A stretch of 64,000 bases of DNA, taken from Halioglobus sp. GTDB taxonomy: Bacteria > Pseudomonadota > Gammaproteobacteria > Pseudomonadales > Halieaceae. Of this stretch, positions 17,937 to 27,901 are shown piece after piece. The notes beneath the pieces are model-generated. The model was not told where the DNA came from. It ran no database searches and worked only from the letters and a program-made list of their open reading frames with translations. The DNA is taken from NCBI GenBank assembly GCA_028825045.1, contig JAPKAY010000012.1, positions 1 to 64,000 on the forward strand, read 5' to 3'. Both the position numbers and the translations under genes were made by a program. Position 1 is the first letter of the stretch, and each line of letters opens with the position of its first letter.

Positions 17937-19097
17937 ATGGCTAGATTAACGCTCTTATTTTTCCTTGCAGTTGCCACTTTTGGTGTTCACGCAGAGATGG
18001 TGGTGCCATCACCGCCCCAGCTGGCGGCCAAGGCCTATTTATTGGTCGACGCCGCAAGCGGTAAGGTGCTGGTGGAGCACAATGCCGACATGGTTCTGCC
18101 GCCGGCCAGCCTGACCAAAATGATGACAGCTTATCTGCTGGCTGAGGAAATCCAGGGAGGGCGTCTCAATGAGTCTGATATGGTGACGATCAGCGAAAAT
18201 GCCTGGTCCCAAAACCCCTTGTTCAACGGCTCCTCGCTGATGTGGATTCAACCGGGTATGGATGTATCCATCGAGGACTTGCAGCGCGGTATCATCGTAT
18301 CCTCGGGTAACGATGCCACGCTGGCAGTGGCGGAGCATATTGCCGGTAGCGAAGCGGTGTTTGCCGAGATGATGAACACCACCGCTCAAAAGCTCGGTAT
18401 GACCAGTACGTATTATGTTAACTCCCACGGTCTGCCCGATCCGGACCACATGACCACGGCGCGGGATTTGGCCATTCTGGCTAAGGCCATGATTATTGAT
18501 CACCCTCAACAGTACGAAATCTATAAAGAGCCTGAATACACCTACAACAATATTCGACAGTACAACCGCAACACGCTGATCCTGGAAGATGCTTCTGTGG
18601 ATGGCTTGAAAACCGGCTATACACAAGAGGCCGGATACTGTCTGGTTGCGTCCGCTGAGCGCAATGGAATGCGTCTGGTATCGGTGGTGATGGGAACCTC
18701 TAGTACCAAAGCGCGTAAGAATGACACCCGTAGCTTGCTGAACTATGGTTTTCGCTTTTATGAAACGGTCACAGCACTTGCGCCAATGACAGAGCTGGAG
18801 AGGCCGCGTATCTGGAAGGGCACGGAAGACTATGTGTCTGTCGGTTTGTTGGAAGAATCTATATTGACTCTCCCGCGCGGAAAGCAAGACAAGTTGGTAA
18901 CGCAAGTTGTGGTTAACGAACCTCTGGAGGCGCCGCTAGCCGCGGGAGCTCGCGTCGGTACTGTTACCATTAGTCTTGACGGTGAGACAGTGTTGGAGCA
19001 GCCCTTGGTGGCACTGAAAAGCGTAGAGCCCGGAGGATTTTTTGCGCGGGTATGGGACACTGTTCTGATGTGGTTTACCGGCCTGTTTGGCACCTGA
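17937..19097 (+). CDS. dacA: D-alanyl-D-alanine carboxypeptidase (PBP5/6 type)
   Basis: 386 residues. Removes the terminal D-Ala from muropeptides in the periplasm. A signal peptide ends near HAEMVVPSPP. Active-site motifs: S58-x-x-K61 in PASLTKMM, SGND (SSGNDATLA), and KTG in DGLKTGYTQEAGYC. The C-terminal beta domain is followed by an amphipathic membrane-binding helix (FFARVWDTVLMWFTGLFG), typical of PBP5-family proteins held at the inner membrane. ybeD starts 33 bp past its stop. Confidence 0.95.
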   Translation: MARLTLLFFLAVATFGVHAEMVVPSPPQLAAKAYLLVDAASGKVLVEHNADMVLPPASLTKMMTAYLLAEEIQGGRLNESDMVTISENAWSQNPLFNGSSLMWIQPGMDVSIEDLQRGIIVSSGNDATLAVAEHIAGSEAVFAEMMNTTAQKLGMTSTYYVNSHGLPDPDHMTTARDLAILAKAMIIDHPQQYEIYKEPEYTYNNIRQYNRNTLILEDASVDGLKTGYTQEAGYCLVASAERNGMRLVSVVMGTSSTKARKNDTRSLLNYGFRFYETVTALAPMTELERPRIWKGTEDYVSVGLLEESILTLPRGKQDKLVTQVVVNEPLEAPLAAGARVGTVTISLDGETVLEQPLVALKSVEPGGFFARVWDTVLMWFTGLFGT

Positions 19098-19129
19098 TTC
19101 AGGCACTGTCCAAACATAGAGATTACAGT

Positions 19130-19402
19130 ATGGTGCAAGAGCCTGAAGCCCCCAAGATTGAATTTCCCTGTGAGTACCCGATCAAGGTCCTCGGCACGAG
19201 TAGCGACACGTTTGAAACAGTCATACTGGAGGTGTTCGAGCGACACGCGCCCGGTTTCGACCGGGAAACAGTCGGTGTCAAAGCTAGCCGTAATGGTACT
19301 TATACGTCGCTCACTATTTTTATCACCGCCACGGGTCCCCAGCAGCTGGAAGCATTGCACCAGGACCTGCTGGCAACCGGCCATGTAAAAATGGTGCTCT
19401 AG
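19130..19402 (+). CDS. ybeD: YbeD/DUF493 family protein
   Basis: 90 residues from the ATG at 19130. Conserved small alpha/beta (ACT-like) protein; the family signature FPCEYPIKVLG is at the start and the segment SRNGTYTSLTIFI follows mid-protein. Its biochemical role is not established. It nearly always sits between dacA and lipB, as here; the lipB GTG begins 4 bp after its stop. The start was moved inside a longer frame because the extra N-terminal residues overlap dacA. Confidence 0.93.
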   Translation: MVQEPEAPKIEFPCEYPIKVLGTSSDTFETVILEVFERHAPGFDRETVGVKASRNGTYTSLTIFITATGPQQLEALHQDLLATGHVKMVL

Positions 19403-19405
19403 CCA

Positions 19406-20029
19406 GTGTCACATCCAGCTCCCATACTTCGAGAGTTGGGTCTTTCTGAGTATGAGCCTACTCTAGCCGCGATGCGTCAATTCACCGATTCCCGTGACCA
19501 AGACACCCCTGACGAGTTGTGGCTGTTGCAGCACCCGCCCGTATTCACCCAGGGTCAGGCCGGCAAGGCGGAACATGTGCTGACACCGGGAGGCATTCCT
19601 GTGATTCAAGCAGACCGCGGCGGACAGGTGACTTATCACGGGCCAGGCCAATGGGTGCTTTACCTTCTTGTCGATTTGCGCCGGCATCAGCTGGGCGTGC
19701 GCGATCTTGTTAATTTGATAGAGCGTAGCGTGGTGCAATTGCTCGCAAACTACAGTATCTGTGCTGCGGCAAAACCGGGTGCGCCTGGTGTGTATGTGGG
19801 GGAAGAAAAAATCGCTTCATTGGGTTTAAGAGTGCGGCGCGGTTGCAGCTACCACGGCTTGGCTCTGAATGTGGATATGGAACTCGAACCATTTGACCGC
19901 ATTAACCCCTGTGGGTACGAGGGCTTACGGGTGACATCAATGGCTAAATTGTTACCGAATGTCGATCTCAACCTGGAATCCATTGGCAATCAGATAATGG
20001 AAATTACGGCGGGCAATCTTGAACTATGA
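19406..20029 (+). CDS. lipB: octanoyl-[acyl-carrier-protein]:protein octanoyltransferase
   Basis: 207 residues with a GTG start just behind ybeD. Transfers octanoyl groups from ACP to lipoyl domains, the first step of lipoate synthesis. Signature [18 protein letters not shown] is present. The catalytic lysine is in GEEKIASLG and the acyl-cysteine in [14 protein letters not shown]. The partner lipA, which often follows directly, is not in this window; the next gene is prfC after about 275 bp. Confidence 0.96.
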   Translation: MSHPAPILRELGLSEYEPTLAAMRQFTDSRDQDTPDELWLLQHPPVFTQGQAGKAEHVLTPGGIPVIQADRGGQVTYHGPGQWVLYLLVDLRRHQLGVRDLVNLIERSVVQLLANYSICAAAKPGAPGVYVGEEKIASLGLRVRRGCSYHGLALNVDMELEPFDRINPCGYEGLRVTSMAKLLPNVDLNLESIGNQIMEITAGNLEL

Positions 20030-20305
20030 ACGCGACGATGCTGTGATAATAGCGAGATCAGTTTCTTATGTTGTGTCGTTGCGATAGAAAACTGAGGCAC
20101 CTGAAGCGCTAAATAGCTGCGCCAGTCCGACTTAGTTAACTTTCCAGCAGTCGGCGAATGTGTCAACTGAGTTTGCCCGGCATCGCCGCTGTGCAGGCCC
20201 CTTCGAGTCGAGGATAAACGCCACCGCTTTAGGTTATAATCCCGCCCCTTTGATTTTCCGCTCAACAACTAGCGGGAATGCGGCGTATTTTATTGGAGAG
20301 CTTTG

Positions 20306-21892
20306 GTGGAGTCCGACAGCAAGTTAAACGCTGAAATTAATGAGAGGCGCACTTTCGCGATCATTTCCCACCCGGATGCGGGTAAGACCACGATCACCGA
20401 AAAACTGCTGCTGTTGGGTCAGGCTATCCAGGTGGCAGGCAGCGTTAAGGGTAAGAAGGGCCCGCATGCCACATCCGACTGGATGAGTATGGAGCAGGAG
20501 CGCGGTATCTCCGTAACATCCTCTGTTATGCAGTTCCCATACCGAGAGCGCACTGTCAATCTACTGGATACCCCGGGACATGAAGACTTTTCCGAGGATA
20601 CCTATCGTACGCTCACGGCTGTGGATTCAGCCTTGATGGTAATCGACGGGGCGAAAGGCGTAGAGGATCGCACGATCAAGTTGATGAAAGTTTGCCGCCT
20701 GCGCGACACACCGATTTTTAGCTTCGTCAATAAAATGGATCGGGATATTCGCGACCCTATCGACCTACTCGATGAAATTGAATCGGTATTGAGTATTCAG
20801 GGAGCGCCTATCAACTGGCCTATCGGTATGGGTCAGGATTTCAAGGGCGTGTACAACCTGTATACCGATACTATTCATCTATATACGCCGGGACAGGGCA
20901 GCGTGCTGTCAGATGACCGGCGAATCGATGGCCTCGACAGCGATGAAGCGCGCATACTTTTGGGTGACGAGTATGAGAGAGTCTGCGAGGAGATTGAACT
21001 GGTGCGTGGCGCCAGCCACACGTTCGAGCTGGACGCCTTTTTAGCGGGCAAATTAAGCCCTGTGTTTTTTGGCACTGCTCTTGGTAATTTCGGCGTGCGC
21101 GAAATGCTGGATGATTTTGTGCAGTGGGCTCCTGCGCCGCTGGACAGGGATGCTATCGAGCGCACAGTAGCGGCCACCGATGCAATATTCAGCGGCTTTG
21201 TGTTTAAGATCCAGGCCAATATGGATCCGCGCCACCGCGATCGCATCGCCTTTATGCGCCTGTGTTCGGGGCGCTATCTGAAAGGTATGAAGATGCAGCA
21301 CGTGCGTATCGGCAAGGAAGTGAAGATTGCCGACGCGGTGACATTCCAGGCCGGAGAGCGAGTGCTGGTGGAAGAAGCGGTGTCCGGTGACATCATCGGC
21401 TTGCACAACCACGGGACCATTCAGATCGGAGATACTTTTACCGCGGGAGAGATATTGCAATTTACGGGAATTCCACACTTTGCGCCGGAGCTGTTTCGCC
21501 GTATTCGACTGACAGACCCGATGAAGTCCAAGCAACTGCAGCGGGGCTTGCAGCAGTTGTCTGAGGAGGGTTCCACCCAGGTCTTTTCTCCTATTACTTC
21601 AACAGATCTGATTGTCGGTGCCGTCGGGCAGTTGCAGTTTGAAGTGGTGGCCTATCGATTAAAAGACGAGTACAAGGTAGACGCGCATTACGAACCAGTG
21701 AATGTCTATACTGCGCGTTGGGTGAACTGTGACGATAAGCGTAAGCTGGAAGATTTTCGAAAGAAAGCTGCTGAACACCTGTCCATCGATGGCGGTGGTT
21801 ATCTCACTTACCTGGCGCCGACCCGGGTCAATCTATCGTTAATGGAAGAACGATGGCCCGATATAGAGTTTCGGGCCACGCGTGAGCATTGA
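20306..21892 (+). CDS. prfC: peptide chain release factor 3
   Basis: 528 residues. GTPase that removes RF1/RF2 from the ribosome after termination. GTP-binding motifs: [12 protein letters not shown] (G1), [16 protein letters not shown] (G3), and NKMDRD (G4). The start is GTG at 20306 or the adjacent TTG at 20303; GTG is preferred because GGAG lies 7 nt before it. A TATAAT hexamer at 20235-20240 lies upstream but its -35 is poor. It ends 4 bp from the convergent glutathione peroxidase gene with no clear terminator between. Confidence 0.97.
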   Translation: MESDSKLNAEINERRTFAIISHPDAGKTTITEKLLLLGQAIQVAGSVKGKKGPHATSDWMSMEQERGISVTSSVMQFPYRERTVNLLDTPGHEDFSEDTYRTLTAVDSALMVIDGAKGVEDRTIKLMKVCRLRDTPIFSFVNKMDRDIRDPIDLLDEIESVLSIQGAPINWPIGMGQDFKGVYNLYTDTIHLYTPGQGSVLSDDRRIDGLDSDEARILLGDEYERVCEEIELVRGASHTFELDAFLAGKLSPVFFGTALGNFGVREMLDDFVQWAPAPLDRDAIERTVAATDAIFSGFVFKIQANMDPRHRDRIAFMRLCSGRYLKGMKMQHVRIGKEVKIADAVTFQAGERVLVEEAVSGDIIGLHNHGTIQIGDTFTAGEILQFTGIPHFAPELFRRIRLTDPMKSKQLQRGLQQLSEEGSTQVFSPITSTDLIVGAVGQLQFEVVAYRLKDEYKVDAHYEPVNVYTARWVNCDDKRKLEDFRKKAAEHLSIDGGGYLTYLAPTRVNLSLMEERWPDIEFRATREH

Positions 21893-21896
21893 GGGT

Positions 21897-22382
21897 TTAG
21901 GCCAGCAGTTTTTCGATGTCTTTGGCGATTGCCTTAGGGGTGTCCTTGGGCGCGTAGCGTTTTACAACCTTGCCTGAAGGGTCGATCAGGAACTTGGTAA
22001 AGTTCCATTTGATGCCTTGAGTTCCCAGTGCGCCCGGTGCTTCTTTTTTAAGGTGTTTGAACAGTGGATCGGCATTGGAGCCGTTCACGTCAATCTTGCC
22101 GAACATGGGAAAACTGACCCCGTAGTTGAGTTGGCAAAACTCCATGATCTCGTCGTTGCTGCCCGGGTCCTGTTTGCCGAACTGGTTGCAGGGGAAACCC
22201 AGTATTTCCAGTCCTTTGGAGCTGTACTCTTTGTACATCTCTTCCAGCCCTTTAAACTGCGGGGTAAAGCCGCATTTTGAGGCAGTGTTGACTACCAATA
22301 GAACCTTGCCCTGATAATCTTCCAGAGACTTGGGGGTGCCGCCGGGGGTTTGGCAGCTGAATTCGTACACGCTATCGGTCAT
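21897..22382 (-). CDS. glutathione peroxidase (cysteine type)
   Basis: 161 residues, thioredoxin fold. Reduces hydroperoxides using glutathione or thioredoxin. Catalytic residues: cysteine in [11 protein letters not shown] (a normal Cys codon, not UGA), glutamine and tryptophan in the conserved [13 protein letters not shown] and [10 protein letters not shown] segments. No signal peptide, so probably cytosolic. Transcribed with the desaturase lying 24 bp upstream on the same strand, which would link peroxide reduction with unsaturated lipid synthesis; that link is inference. Confidence 0.93.
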   Translation of the reverse strand: MTDSVYEFSCQTPGGTPKSLEDYQGKVLLVVNTASKCGFTPQFKGLEEMYKEYSSKGLEILGFPCNQFGKQDPGSNDEIMEFCQLNYGVSFPMFGKIDVNGSNADPLFKHLKKEAPGALGTQGIKWNFTKFLIDPSGKVVKRYAPKDTPKAIAKDIEKLLA

Positions 22383-22406
22383 GATCGATCTCTCAAGTTG
22401 AATATA

Positions 22407-23588
22407 TCAGGCCATCTGGGCCTGATGGAAATGGACCTGCTCCATTAGCAGGGTCAGGCGCTTACGTTGCATTTTTAGCCCGTACTCGAGTGTCTTGAGT
22501 TTATTGACCAGGGCAGCGGCTTCCCACTTTTGATGTAAGTGCTGTTTGTGTTCATACAGGGCGTCACTCAGATGTCCTTTTGTGCGCTCATACCGCTCTG
22601 CCTGAAGAGCCGTCCACTGGTTGATGGACTCGGTGAACAATTGATATTCCCTCTCCAGCATCTCAGAAAGGGATTCGCTGTCCATTGCCCCCTCCAGTTT
22701 GGTGCGGGCGCGATCAAAGGTGGTGTCGAGAATGGCACGTTGAACTTTAAAATTGGAGACTCGGTTTAGTTCGCTTGCCAAGCCTACGCGTGCGCACAGT
22801 GCAATCATCCATTTGGTGGGATCCCATTGCCACCAGCGAATGCCATTGCGATAGTCCGACTGGAAGATGTGGTGATAGTTGTGGTAGCCCTCACCATAGG
22901 TGAGAAAGGCGAGGAAGCCATTGTCACGAGCGCTGTTTGATTCAGTGTAGGGCCGGGAGCCCCAATAGTGTGCCAGGGAGTTGATGAAAAAGGTTACGTG
23001 GTGATTCACTACCAGACGCAATAGGCCGACAAGCAACACCGTGCCAATGATCTCTCCGTGCCAGATACCCAATAGCAGCGGCAAGCCGAGGTTCATAAAC
23101 GCTGTGAGCGCGACGTAGTGCTTATCCTGCCACATGACAATAGGGTCGCGCTGTAAATCCCTGACGTTGCTAAAGTCTGGATCGTTCGTGTTGTATTCGC
23201 GAAGCATCCAGCCGATGTGGCTGAACCACAATCCACGGCCCGCCGAGTAGGGGTCAAGCTCGTTGTCGTCCACATTTCGGTGGTGACGACGGTGGTCAGA
23301 AGCCCAGATCAGGATGCTGTTCTGCAATGCACCGGCTCCCCAGAAGGCAAAAAACCATTTTAGCGCGGGGCTCGCTTCGTAAGATTTATGGGCCCACAAA
23401 CGATGGTAACCACCGGTAATGGACATGCCATTAAGATAGAGGAAGGCGAGTGCCCAAAGCCACTGAAAACTGTCGTAACCCTGGTACATGCCCCAGAAAG
23501 GAACGAGTATCAATGCGGCAATGGGAAAGCCGGCAAATATGACCATATTGACCATATTCAGCGGTGGTTTAGTTGTATTGTTGGTCAT
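22407..23588 (-). CDS. membrane fatty-acid (acyl-CoA) desaturase
   Basis: 393 residues. Delta-9-type desaturase with two pairs of membrane segments and the three histidine boxes that bind the di-iron centre: HRLWAH, HRRHH, and GYHNYHH. Introduces a double bond into acyl chains using oxygen and an electron donor. The C-terminal third (about residues 270-393) is a long, charged, helical extension (LEREYQLFTESINQW and following) not needed for the core fold. In operon with the glutathione peroxidase gene. Substrate length and double-bond position cannot be told from sequence. Confidence 0.92.
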   Translation of the reverse strand: MTNNTTKPPLNMVNMVIFAGFPIAALILVPFWGMYQGYDSFQWLWALAFLYLNGMSITGGYHRLWAHKSYEASPALKWFFAFWGAGALQNSILIWASDHRRHHRNVDDNELDPYSAGRGLWFSHIGWMLREYNTNDPDFSNVRDLQRDPIVMWQDKHYVALTAFMNLGLPLLLGIWHGEIIGTVLLVGLLRLVVNHHVTFFINSLAHYWGSRPYTESNSARDNGFLAFLTYGEGYHNYHHIFQSDYRNGIRWWQWDPTKWMIALCARVGLASELNRVSNFKVQRAILDTTFDRARTKLEGAMDSESLSEMLEREYQLFTESINQWTALQAERYERTKGHLSDALYEHKQHLHQKWEAAALVNKLKTLEYGLKMQRKRLTLLMEQVHFHQAQMA

Positions 23589-23848
23589 GAGTTTAATCGT
23601 GCCTCGTATGGCCTCAAATTCTTGACGATATTAACTTTTTTGGCGGAAAAAGTCTTTTCGTAGACCAGTGTGCCCCGCGGGCCACACTGGGCGAGCATTC
23701 TACAGTATCATGCGGCTTCCATCCTATAGGTTGAGCTGAGCACCCCTTAATGTCCTCTCTTTCACCGCTTTCAGACTCTAGTTGTACCTCTAAAGTTCAA
23801 CCTTTTTGAAGTGTTTTTCGCCTTCACTATGATCGGCTACCACCGCTA

Positions 23849-25249
23849 ATGAAGCACGCTGTCTTTACCCAGGGGTCCACTATGCGCCACGTGGTGGTCA
23901 TGACCAGCGCTGGCGCAGTGGGTTTGTTGTCAATGTTCGGTGTCGATCTGGTCGACATGTATTTCCTCACACTACTGGGCGAACAGGAGCTTGCTGCTGC
24001 GGTCGGCTATGCCGGCACTCTGGTTTTCTTCCTGGTGTCCGTCAGCATCGGGTTATTGATAGCGCTGGGGGCTTTGGTGGCGCGCTCAGTGGGCGCCAGC
24101 CAGTGGGATGTTGCCCGACGCTACTGTTCCAGCGCGCTGATATTTAACGGGCTAGTTGCTACATTCATCAGTGCGGTTGCATGGTTCAATCTGCGCGCCC
24201 TGCTGGAGATATTGGGAGCATCGGGGCAGACCCTGGAGTATGCGCATAGCTACGCGAGTATTGTGCTGCCTAATATGCCGATTCTGGTCCTGGGAATGAG
24301 TATGGCCGCGGGTGTTCGTGCCGTCGGCGACGCGCGTCGCTCCATGTGGGTAACGGTGCTCGGTTCACTGGTCAATGCGGGGTTGGATCCGTTATTTATT
24401 TTCACCTTTAACTGGGGGTTGGAAGGGGCAGCGCTGGCGTCGGTGGTTGCACGAACGGTGATGATGTTCCTCGCGTGGCATGTTTTGTCTGTGGTGCACA
24501 AGCTGCCTTGCAAGGTGTCGCGCCAAGAGTTTTTGTCGGATATAAAACCGATTCTTACTATTGCGATTCCGGCGGTGCTGACTAATTTGGCGGTGCCGAT
24601 CAGCGGCGGCTTTGTGCTGCGCACAATGTCACAGTTTGGTGATGGCGCTGTGGCAGGTGCGGCGATTATGGGGCGTATCACGCCGGTGGCGTTCGCGGCT
24701 GTTTTTGCACTTTCTGGCGCAGTCGGCCCTATTGTGGGGCAGAATGCCGGCGCGGCACTCTATCCGCGGGTGCGTTCGACACTTACCAATGCGATCGTGT
24801 TTAACGTGCTGTATGTCGCCTTGGTTTGTATGATTCTTGCACTGTGCGCAAAGAGTATCGTAAGCGTCTTTTCGGCCAGCGCTGAGGCGGCTGAGCTGAT
24901 TTTGTTCTACACCTATTTTCTGGCGGGTTCGTTCGCCTTCAATGGCATGTTATTCGTTGCCAATGCCAGCTTTAATAATTTGTACCACCCCCACTGGGCG
25001 ACTGGCTTCAATTTTGCCAGGGCGTTACTGGGAACCATTCCCGCCGTTTATTACGGTGCAAAATGGTACGGTCCTCGGGGTGTACTGGCGGGAGAGGCGC
25101 TGGGTGCGGTGGTGTTTGGTGTGTTGGCGCTGGGGGGGCTTGTTGTTTTGGTCAGGCGCCTTGAGCGACAACTCCCGCCCAGCACTGATAGCCCGTTGTC
25201 AGATGCAGCGGTCGCCGGCGTGGTGGAAAATCGAGGACCACCACTTTAG
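23849..25249 (+). CDS. MATE-family multidrug/toxin efflux transporter
   Basis: 466 residues with about twelve membrane segments in two related halves. The N-terminal half contains SAGAVGLLSMFGVDLVDMYFLTLLGEQELAAAVGY, and the second half begins near AIPAVLTNLAVPISGGFVL with a matching AGAAIMGRI. MATE proteins export cationic compounds in exchange for Na+ or H+; the substrate is not predictable. Starts at ATG 23849. Convergent with the PuuA-like gene; 29 bp separate the ends. Confidence 0.9.
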   Translation: MKHAVFTQGSTMRHVVVMTSAGAVGLLSMFGVDLVDMYFLTLLGEQELAAAVGYAGTLVFFLVSVSIGLLIALGALVARSVGASQWDVARRYCSSALIFNGLVATFISAVAWFNLRALLEILGASGQTLEYAHSYASIVLPNMPILVLGMSMAAGVRAVGDARRSMWVTVLGSLVNAGLDPLFIFTFNWGLEGAALASVVARTVMMFLAWHVLSVVHKLPCKVSRQEFLSDIKPILTIAIPAVLTNLAVPISGGFVLRTMSQFGDGAVAGAAIMGRITPVAFAAVFALSGAVGPIVGQNAGAALYPRVRSTLTNAIVFNVLYVALVCMILALCAKSIVSVFSASAEAAELILFYTYFLAGSFAFNGMLFVANASFNNLYHPHWATGFNFARALLGTIPAVYYGAKWYGPRGVLAGEALGAVVFGVLALGGLVVLVRRLERQLPPSTDSPLSDAAVAGVVENRGPPL

Positions 25250-25278
25250 GCTGCAAGAGCCCGCCGGGGTAGGAGGCG

Positions 25279-26622
25279 CTACAGCTTTTCGAGGAAAGAT
25301 TGGTACTCAAGCAGGGAGATACGTTTGCGAAACTCATCGAGTTCCTGGTGTTTGGTGAGTGTGTAGATGCGCTGTAATTCTTCCCCCAAACTGTTGCGAA
25401 TAAAATCGGATTCGCTGAACAGACGCACAGCATCAGGCATGTATTGAGGAAGTTTCGCTTCTTCCTGAGAGTACCCATCTCCCGTTATCGGGTTGCCAGG
25501 AGACAAGTTTTGTTCGATTCCATCGAGCATGGCAGCGAGTACTGTCGCAAATAGAAGATAGGGGTTTGCATCGGCACCTGGAACCCGGTGCTCCAGTCTT
25601 CGGGCAGTGTGGCTTCCGGCGGGTATGCGCACGGCTACGGTGCGGTTCTCGTAGCCCCAACTGGGAAAGGTGGGGGCGTGACAGCCGGACTGGAAGCGAC
25701 GATAGCTATTGAAACTGGGAGCGAGAATAGCGATGGAATCGGCCATATTGAGCAGGCAACCGCCAATAGCGTTGTGTAACAAGGGTGAGCCCTTTTCTGT
25801 GCCATCGTCGAATATATTGGCGCCACTTTCGTCCAGCACACTGCAGTGAACATGCATGCCGTTGCCCGCTTCGTTTTCAAACGGTTTGGGCATAAAGCTG
25901 GCAATTAATTCATGCTTGGCAGCAACGCCTTTAATCAAGCGTTTCATCATCAGGATTTGTTTTGCTGCCAACACCGGATTGTCAACATGTTGCATGTTGA
26001 TTTCGTACTGGGACGCGGCAGATTCTTTTACCACGCCGTCAAAAGGAAGATCCTGCACCTCACAGGCTAGCCGTAAGTCTTCCATCATGCTCTGGTGGTG
26101 ATTCAACACATCCACCCCGTAGGTGTTACCGCCGACGGGTGAGCCACCAACAGGTGAGGGGCAGGTGTGGAGGGGGACAGTATCGTCCCAGCGGACCAGG
26201 CTGAATTCGAGTTCGGCAGCGACAACCGGGCGCCAGCCCGCCTCCTGATAGCGGCTTAGCACCTTTTTGAGTACGTGACGCGGGTCGCCCATATAGGCGC
26301 TACCATCGGCATCGAACATGGAGAGCATGACCTGTCCATGTTGACCGCCGGCAGCCCAAGGGGTTGGCAGGAGGGATCCTTCCACAGGGCGACAAATACC
26401 ATCGGCGTCACCGGAGGCGAAGACGAGCTGTTCCACGTCCCTGCCCCAAATATCCAGGCTAAGTGCCGTTTTGGGAAGCTTTAACTCGCCGTCGAAAATC
26501 TTCGCCAGTTTGTGGCGGGGGACCCATTTTCCGCGCATCACTCCGTTGCAGTCTGGGAGCAGCGCTTCAATAGTGGTGATCTCGGGATGAGCCCGCAGGA
26601 ACCAATCGGCCTCAAGTGACAT
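25279..26622 (-). CDS. glutamine synthetase family protein (gamma-glutamylpolyamine synthetase, PuuA-like)
   Basis: 447 residues. Glutamine synthetase fold: beta-grasp N-domain (LPDCNGVMRGKWVPR), catalytic AELEFSL with metal-binding glutamates, GNGMHVHCSVLD, and the C-terminal PAGSHTARRLEHRVPGADANPYL. The sequence pattern fits the PuuA branch, which ligates glutamate to putrescine or other amines, rather than nitrogen-assimilating GlnA; the adenylylation-site pattern of GlnA is not apparent. Other Puu genes are absent here. It is preceded on the same strand by a LuxR-type regulator gene, and an inverted repeat lies between them. Confidence 0.85.
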   Translation of the reverse strand: MSLEADWFLRAHPEITTIEALLPDCNGVMRGKWVPRHKLAKIFDGELKLPKTALSLDIWGRDVEQLVFASGDADGICRPVEGSLLPTPWAAGGQHGQVMLSMFDADGSAYMGDPRHVLKKVLSRYQEAGWRPVVAAELEFSLVRWDDTVPLHTCPSPVGGSPVGGNTYGVDVLNHHQSMMEDLRLACEVQDLPFDGVVKESAASQYEINMQHVDNPVLAAKQILMMKRLIKGVAAKHELIASFMPKPFENEAGNGMHVHCSVLDESGANIFDDGTEKGSPLLHNAIGGCLLNMADSIAILAPSFNSYRRFQSGCHAPTFPSWGYENRTVAVRIPAGSHTARRLEHRVPGADANPYLLFATVLAAMLDGIEQNLSPGNPITGDGYSQEEAKLPQYMPDAVRLFSESDFIRNSLGEELQRIYTLTKHQELDEFRKRISLLEYQSFLEKL

Positions 26623-26667
26623 GCGTACACCGTAAAATGATCGGTAATGACATACTATCCATGGTTA

Positions 26668-26713
26668 AACCCCGCCACTCAATACCCTAGTTGGGGCAGG
26701 TTGGAGCGGGGTT
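26668..26713. repeat. inverted repeat between the LuxR-type gene and the PuuA-like gene
   Basis: Arms AACCCCGC (26668-26675) and GCGGGGTT (26706-26713), exact, separated by 30 bp that contain a smaller CCCTAGTTGGGG element. It sits about 50 bp upstream of the PuuA-like start, where an operator or a terminator for the regulator gene could lie. No T-run follows, so an operator or RNA hairpin is more likely. Confidence 0.4.
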
Positions 26714-26780
26714 AAATACTGCAGGCAAAAAAAATGGGCGTAACGCTGCCGGTGCTGCTGATAAAGCGGAGCTTGGTGGG

Positions 26781-27638
26781 TCAGGTTACCGATCCGCGTG
26801 GCGACATGTAAATACTGAGCGGGTCTGCACCAGCGGCCTGTCCCATGCAGGACATGGCGTTGAGGAAGAGAGAAAAAAGATCGGTTTGGGAGCAGACATC
26901 AAGCTTGCGATAGATGCTTTTACGGTGGCGGCGAACAGTCTCAACGGCGATTCCGAGGCGTTCAGCGGACACACCCGTGCCGTAGCCACGTAACATGAGT
27001 TCGAGGACGTCTTTTTCTCGCGGGGACAACAGTGATTCGCCAAAGGTGCGAAAAGCCAGGTCGATCTGGTGGTCGATACCCGGCTGGATTAGATTGGTTG
27101 CGGCAAAGTCGTTGTGCTCTGTGTGGCTTTTGAGCAACTCAGAAATGGGCTCTGCTAGCAGGTAGAGGGATTCGTATTCCTCATCGGAGAACGGACCGTG
27201 ATCGCCCACCCGCATCATACTCAGATTGATGACATTGCCGGCATGTAATTTGGAAAGGTATACCACTTCGTCAGAGCTGCCGGTTCTGGAGTAGTAATCA
27301 CGATAGTAGTCGGAGTCCTTTAATTTCCCCATGGCCACCCGTGAGAGGCGATAGATCTTGGATCGGGGCTGCTGCATGGAGGTTTGGTAAAACGGGTCCT
27401 CGCGATAGGGGCCTTCCAGATACTCGTCTATTTGGCTGGTAAGTGCGTGCTTTGGAATCGCGTGATACAAAACTCTCGGCGGTAGGTCTTTGTGGTAAAG
27501 CCAGACCTGAGGGTAATCGACTTTCACCTGACCATTGACGGCCTCAATCAGAGCCGGGAAAAATTGCTCAGTGCCCAGGGCGGCGATTGCCCTGGAAATG
27601 TCGCGATTCCACTTACTCAGTTGCGATATATCTGTCAT
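26781..27638 (-). CDS. LuxR-family transcriptional regulator
   Basis: 285 residues. The C-terminal helix-turn-helix is plain: LSPREKDVLELMLRGYGTGVSAERLGIAVETVRRHRKSIYRKL. The first 190 residues resemble a GAF/PAS-like sensor domain rather than the acyl-homoserine-lactone domain; the diagnostic tryptophan/tyrosine set of quorum-sensing receptors is not evident. Location just upstream of the PuuA-like gene on the same strand suggests control of amine or glutamate metabolism. Divergent from an AraC-type regulator across 263 bp that holds a 15-bp palindrome. Confidence 0.85.
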   Translation of the reverse strand: MTDISQLSKWNRDISRAIAALGTEQFFPALIEAVNGQVKVDYPQVWLYHKDLPPRVLYHAIPKHALTSQIDEYLEGPYREDPFYQTSMQQPRSKIYRLSRVAMGKLKDSDYYRDYYSRTGSSDEVVYLSKLHAGNVINLSMMRVGDHGPFSDEEYESLYLLAEPISELLKSHTEHNDFAATNLIQPGIDHQIDLAFRTFGESLLSPREKDVLELMLRGYGTGVSAERLGIAVETVRRHRKSIYRKLDVCSQTDLFSLFLNAMSCMGQAAGADPLSIYMSPRGSVT

Positions 27639-27820
27639 TGGACCTTAAGCTGTTTGATTGCCAGCATTTTTTATACATAGTGATCAGCCTGCCAGACGTT
27701 GTCAAACCTATGGGACGGCTTATTGCAGGAGTCAGTTAGCGCATGGCAAGGTGCAAATGGGGGCTTCCCTGTGGCAACTCGTCCAACGCGGCTAAAAAGT
27801 TACCACTATTCCACATGATG

Positions 27821-27835
27821 ATGCCACTGTGGCAT
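27821..27835. promoter_or_regulatory. 15-bp palindromic operator candidate between two regulator genes
   Basis: ATGCCAC-T-GTGGCAT is a perfect odd-centred palindrome 67 bp before the AraC-type start and about 180 bp before the LuxR-type start. A half-site-like CTGTGGCAA lies at about 27769-27777. Which regulator binds it is unknown. Confidence 0.4.
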
Positions 27836-27901
27836 TAGCCGCTTCGCCTTGATGGCGAGGAAGCGTTATACTTTACGGCCCCATCGAAGGAACTTTAGAT
27901 C

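Noticed and set aside
22327..22382. Glutathione peroxidase as a second selenoprotein
   Set aside because: The catalytic position in NTASKCGF is an ordinary cysteine codon, and the frame has no internal UGA.
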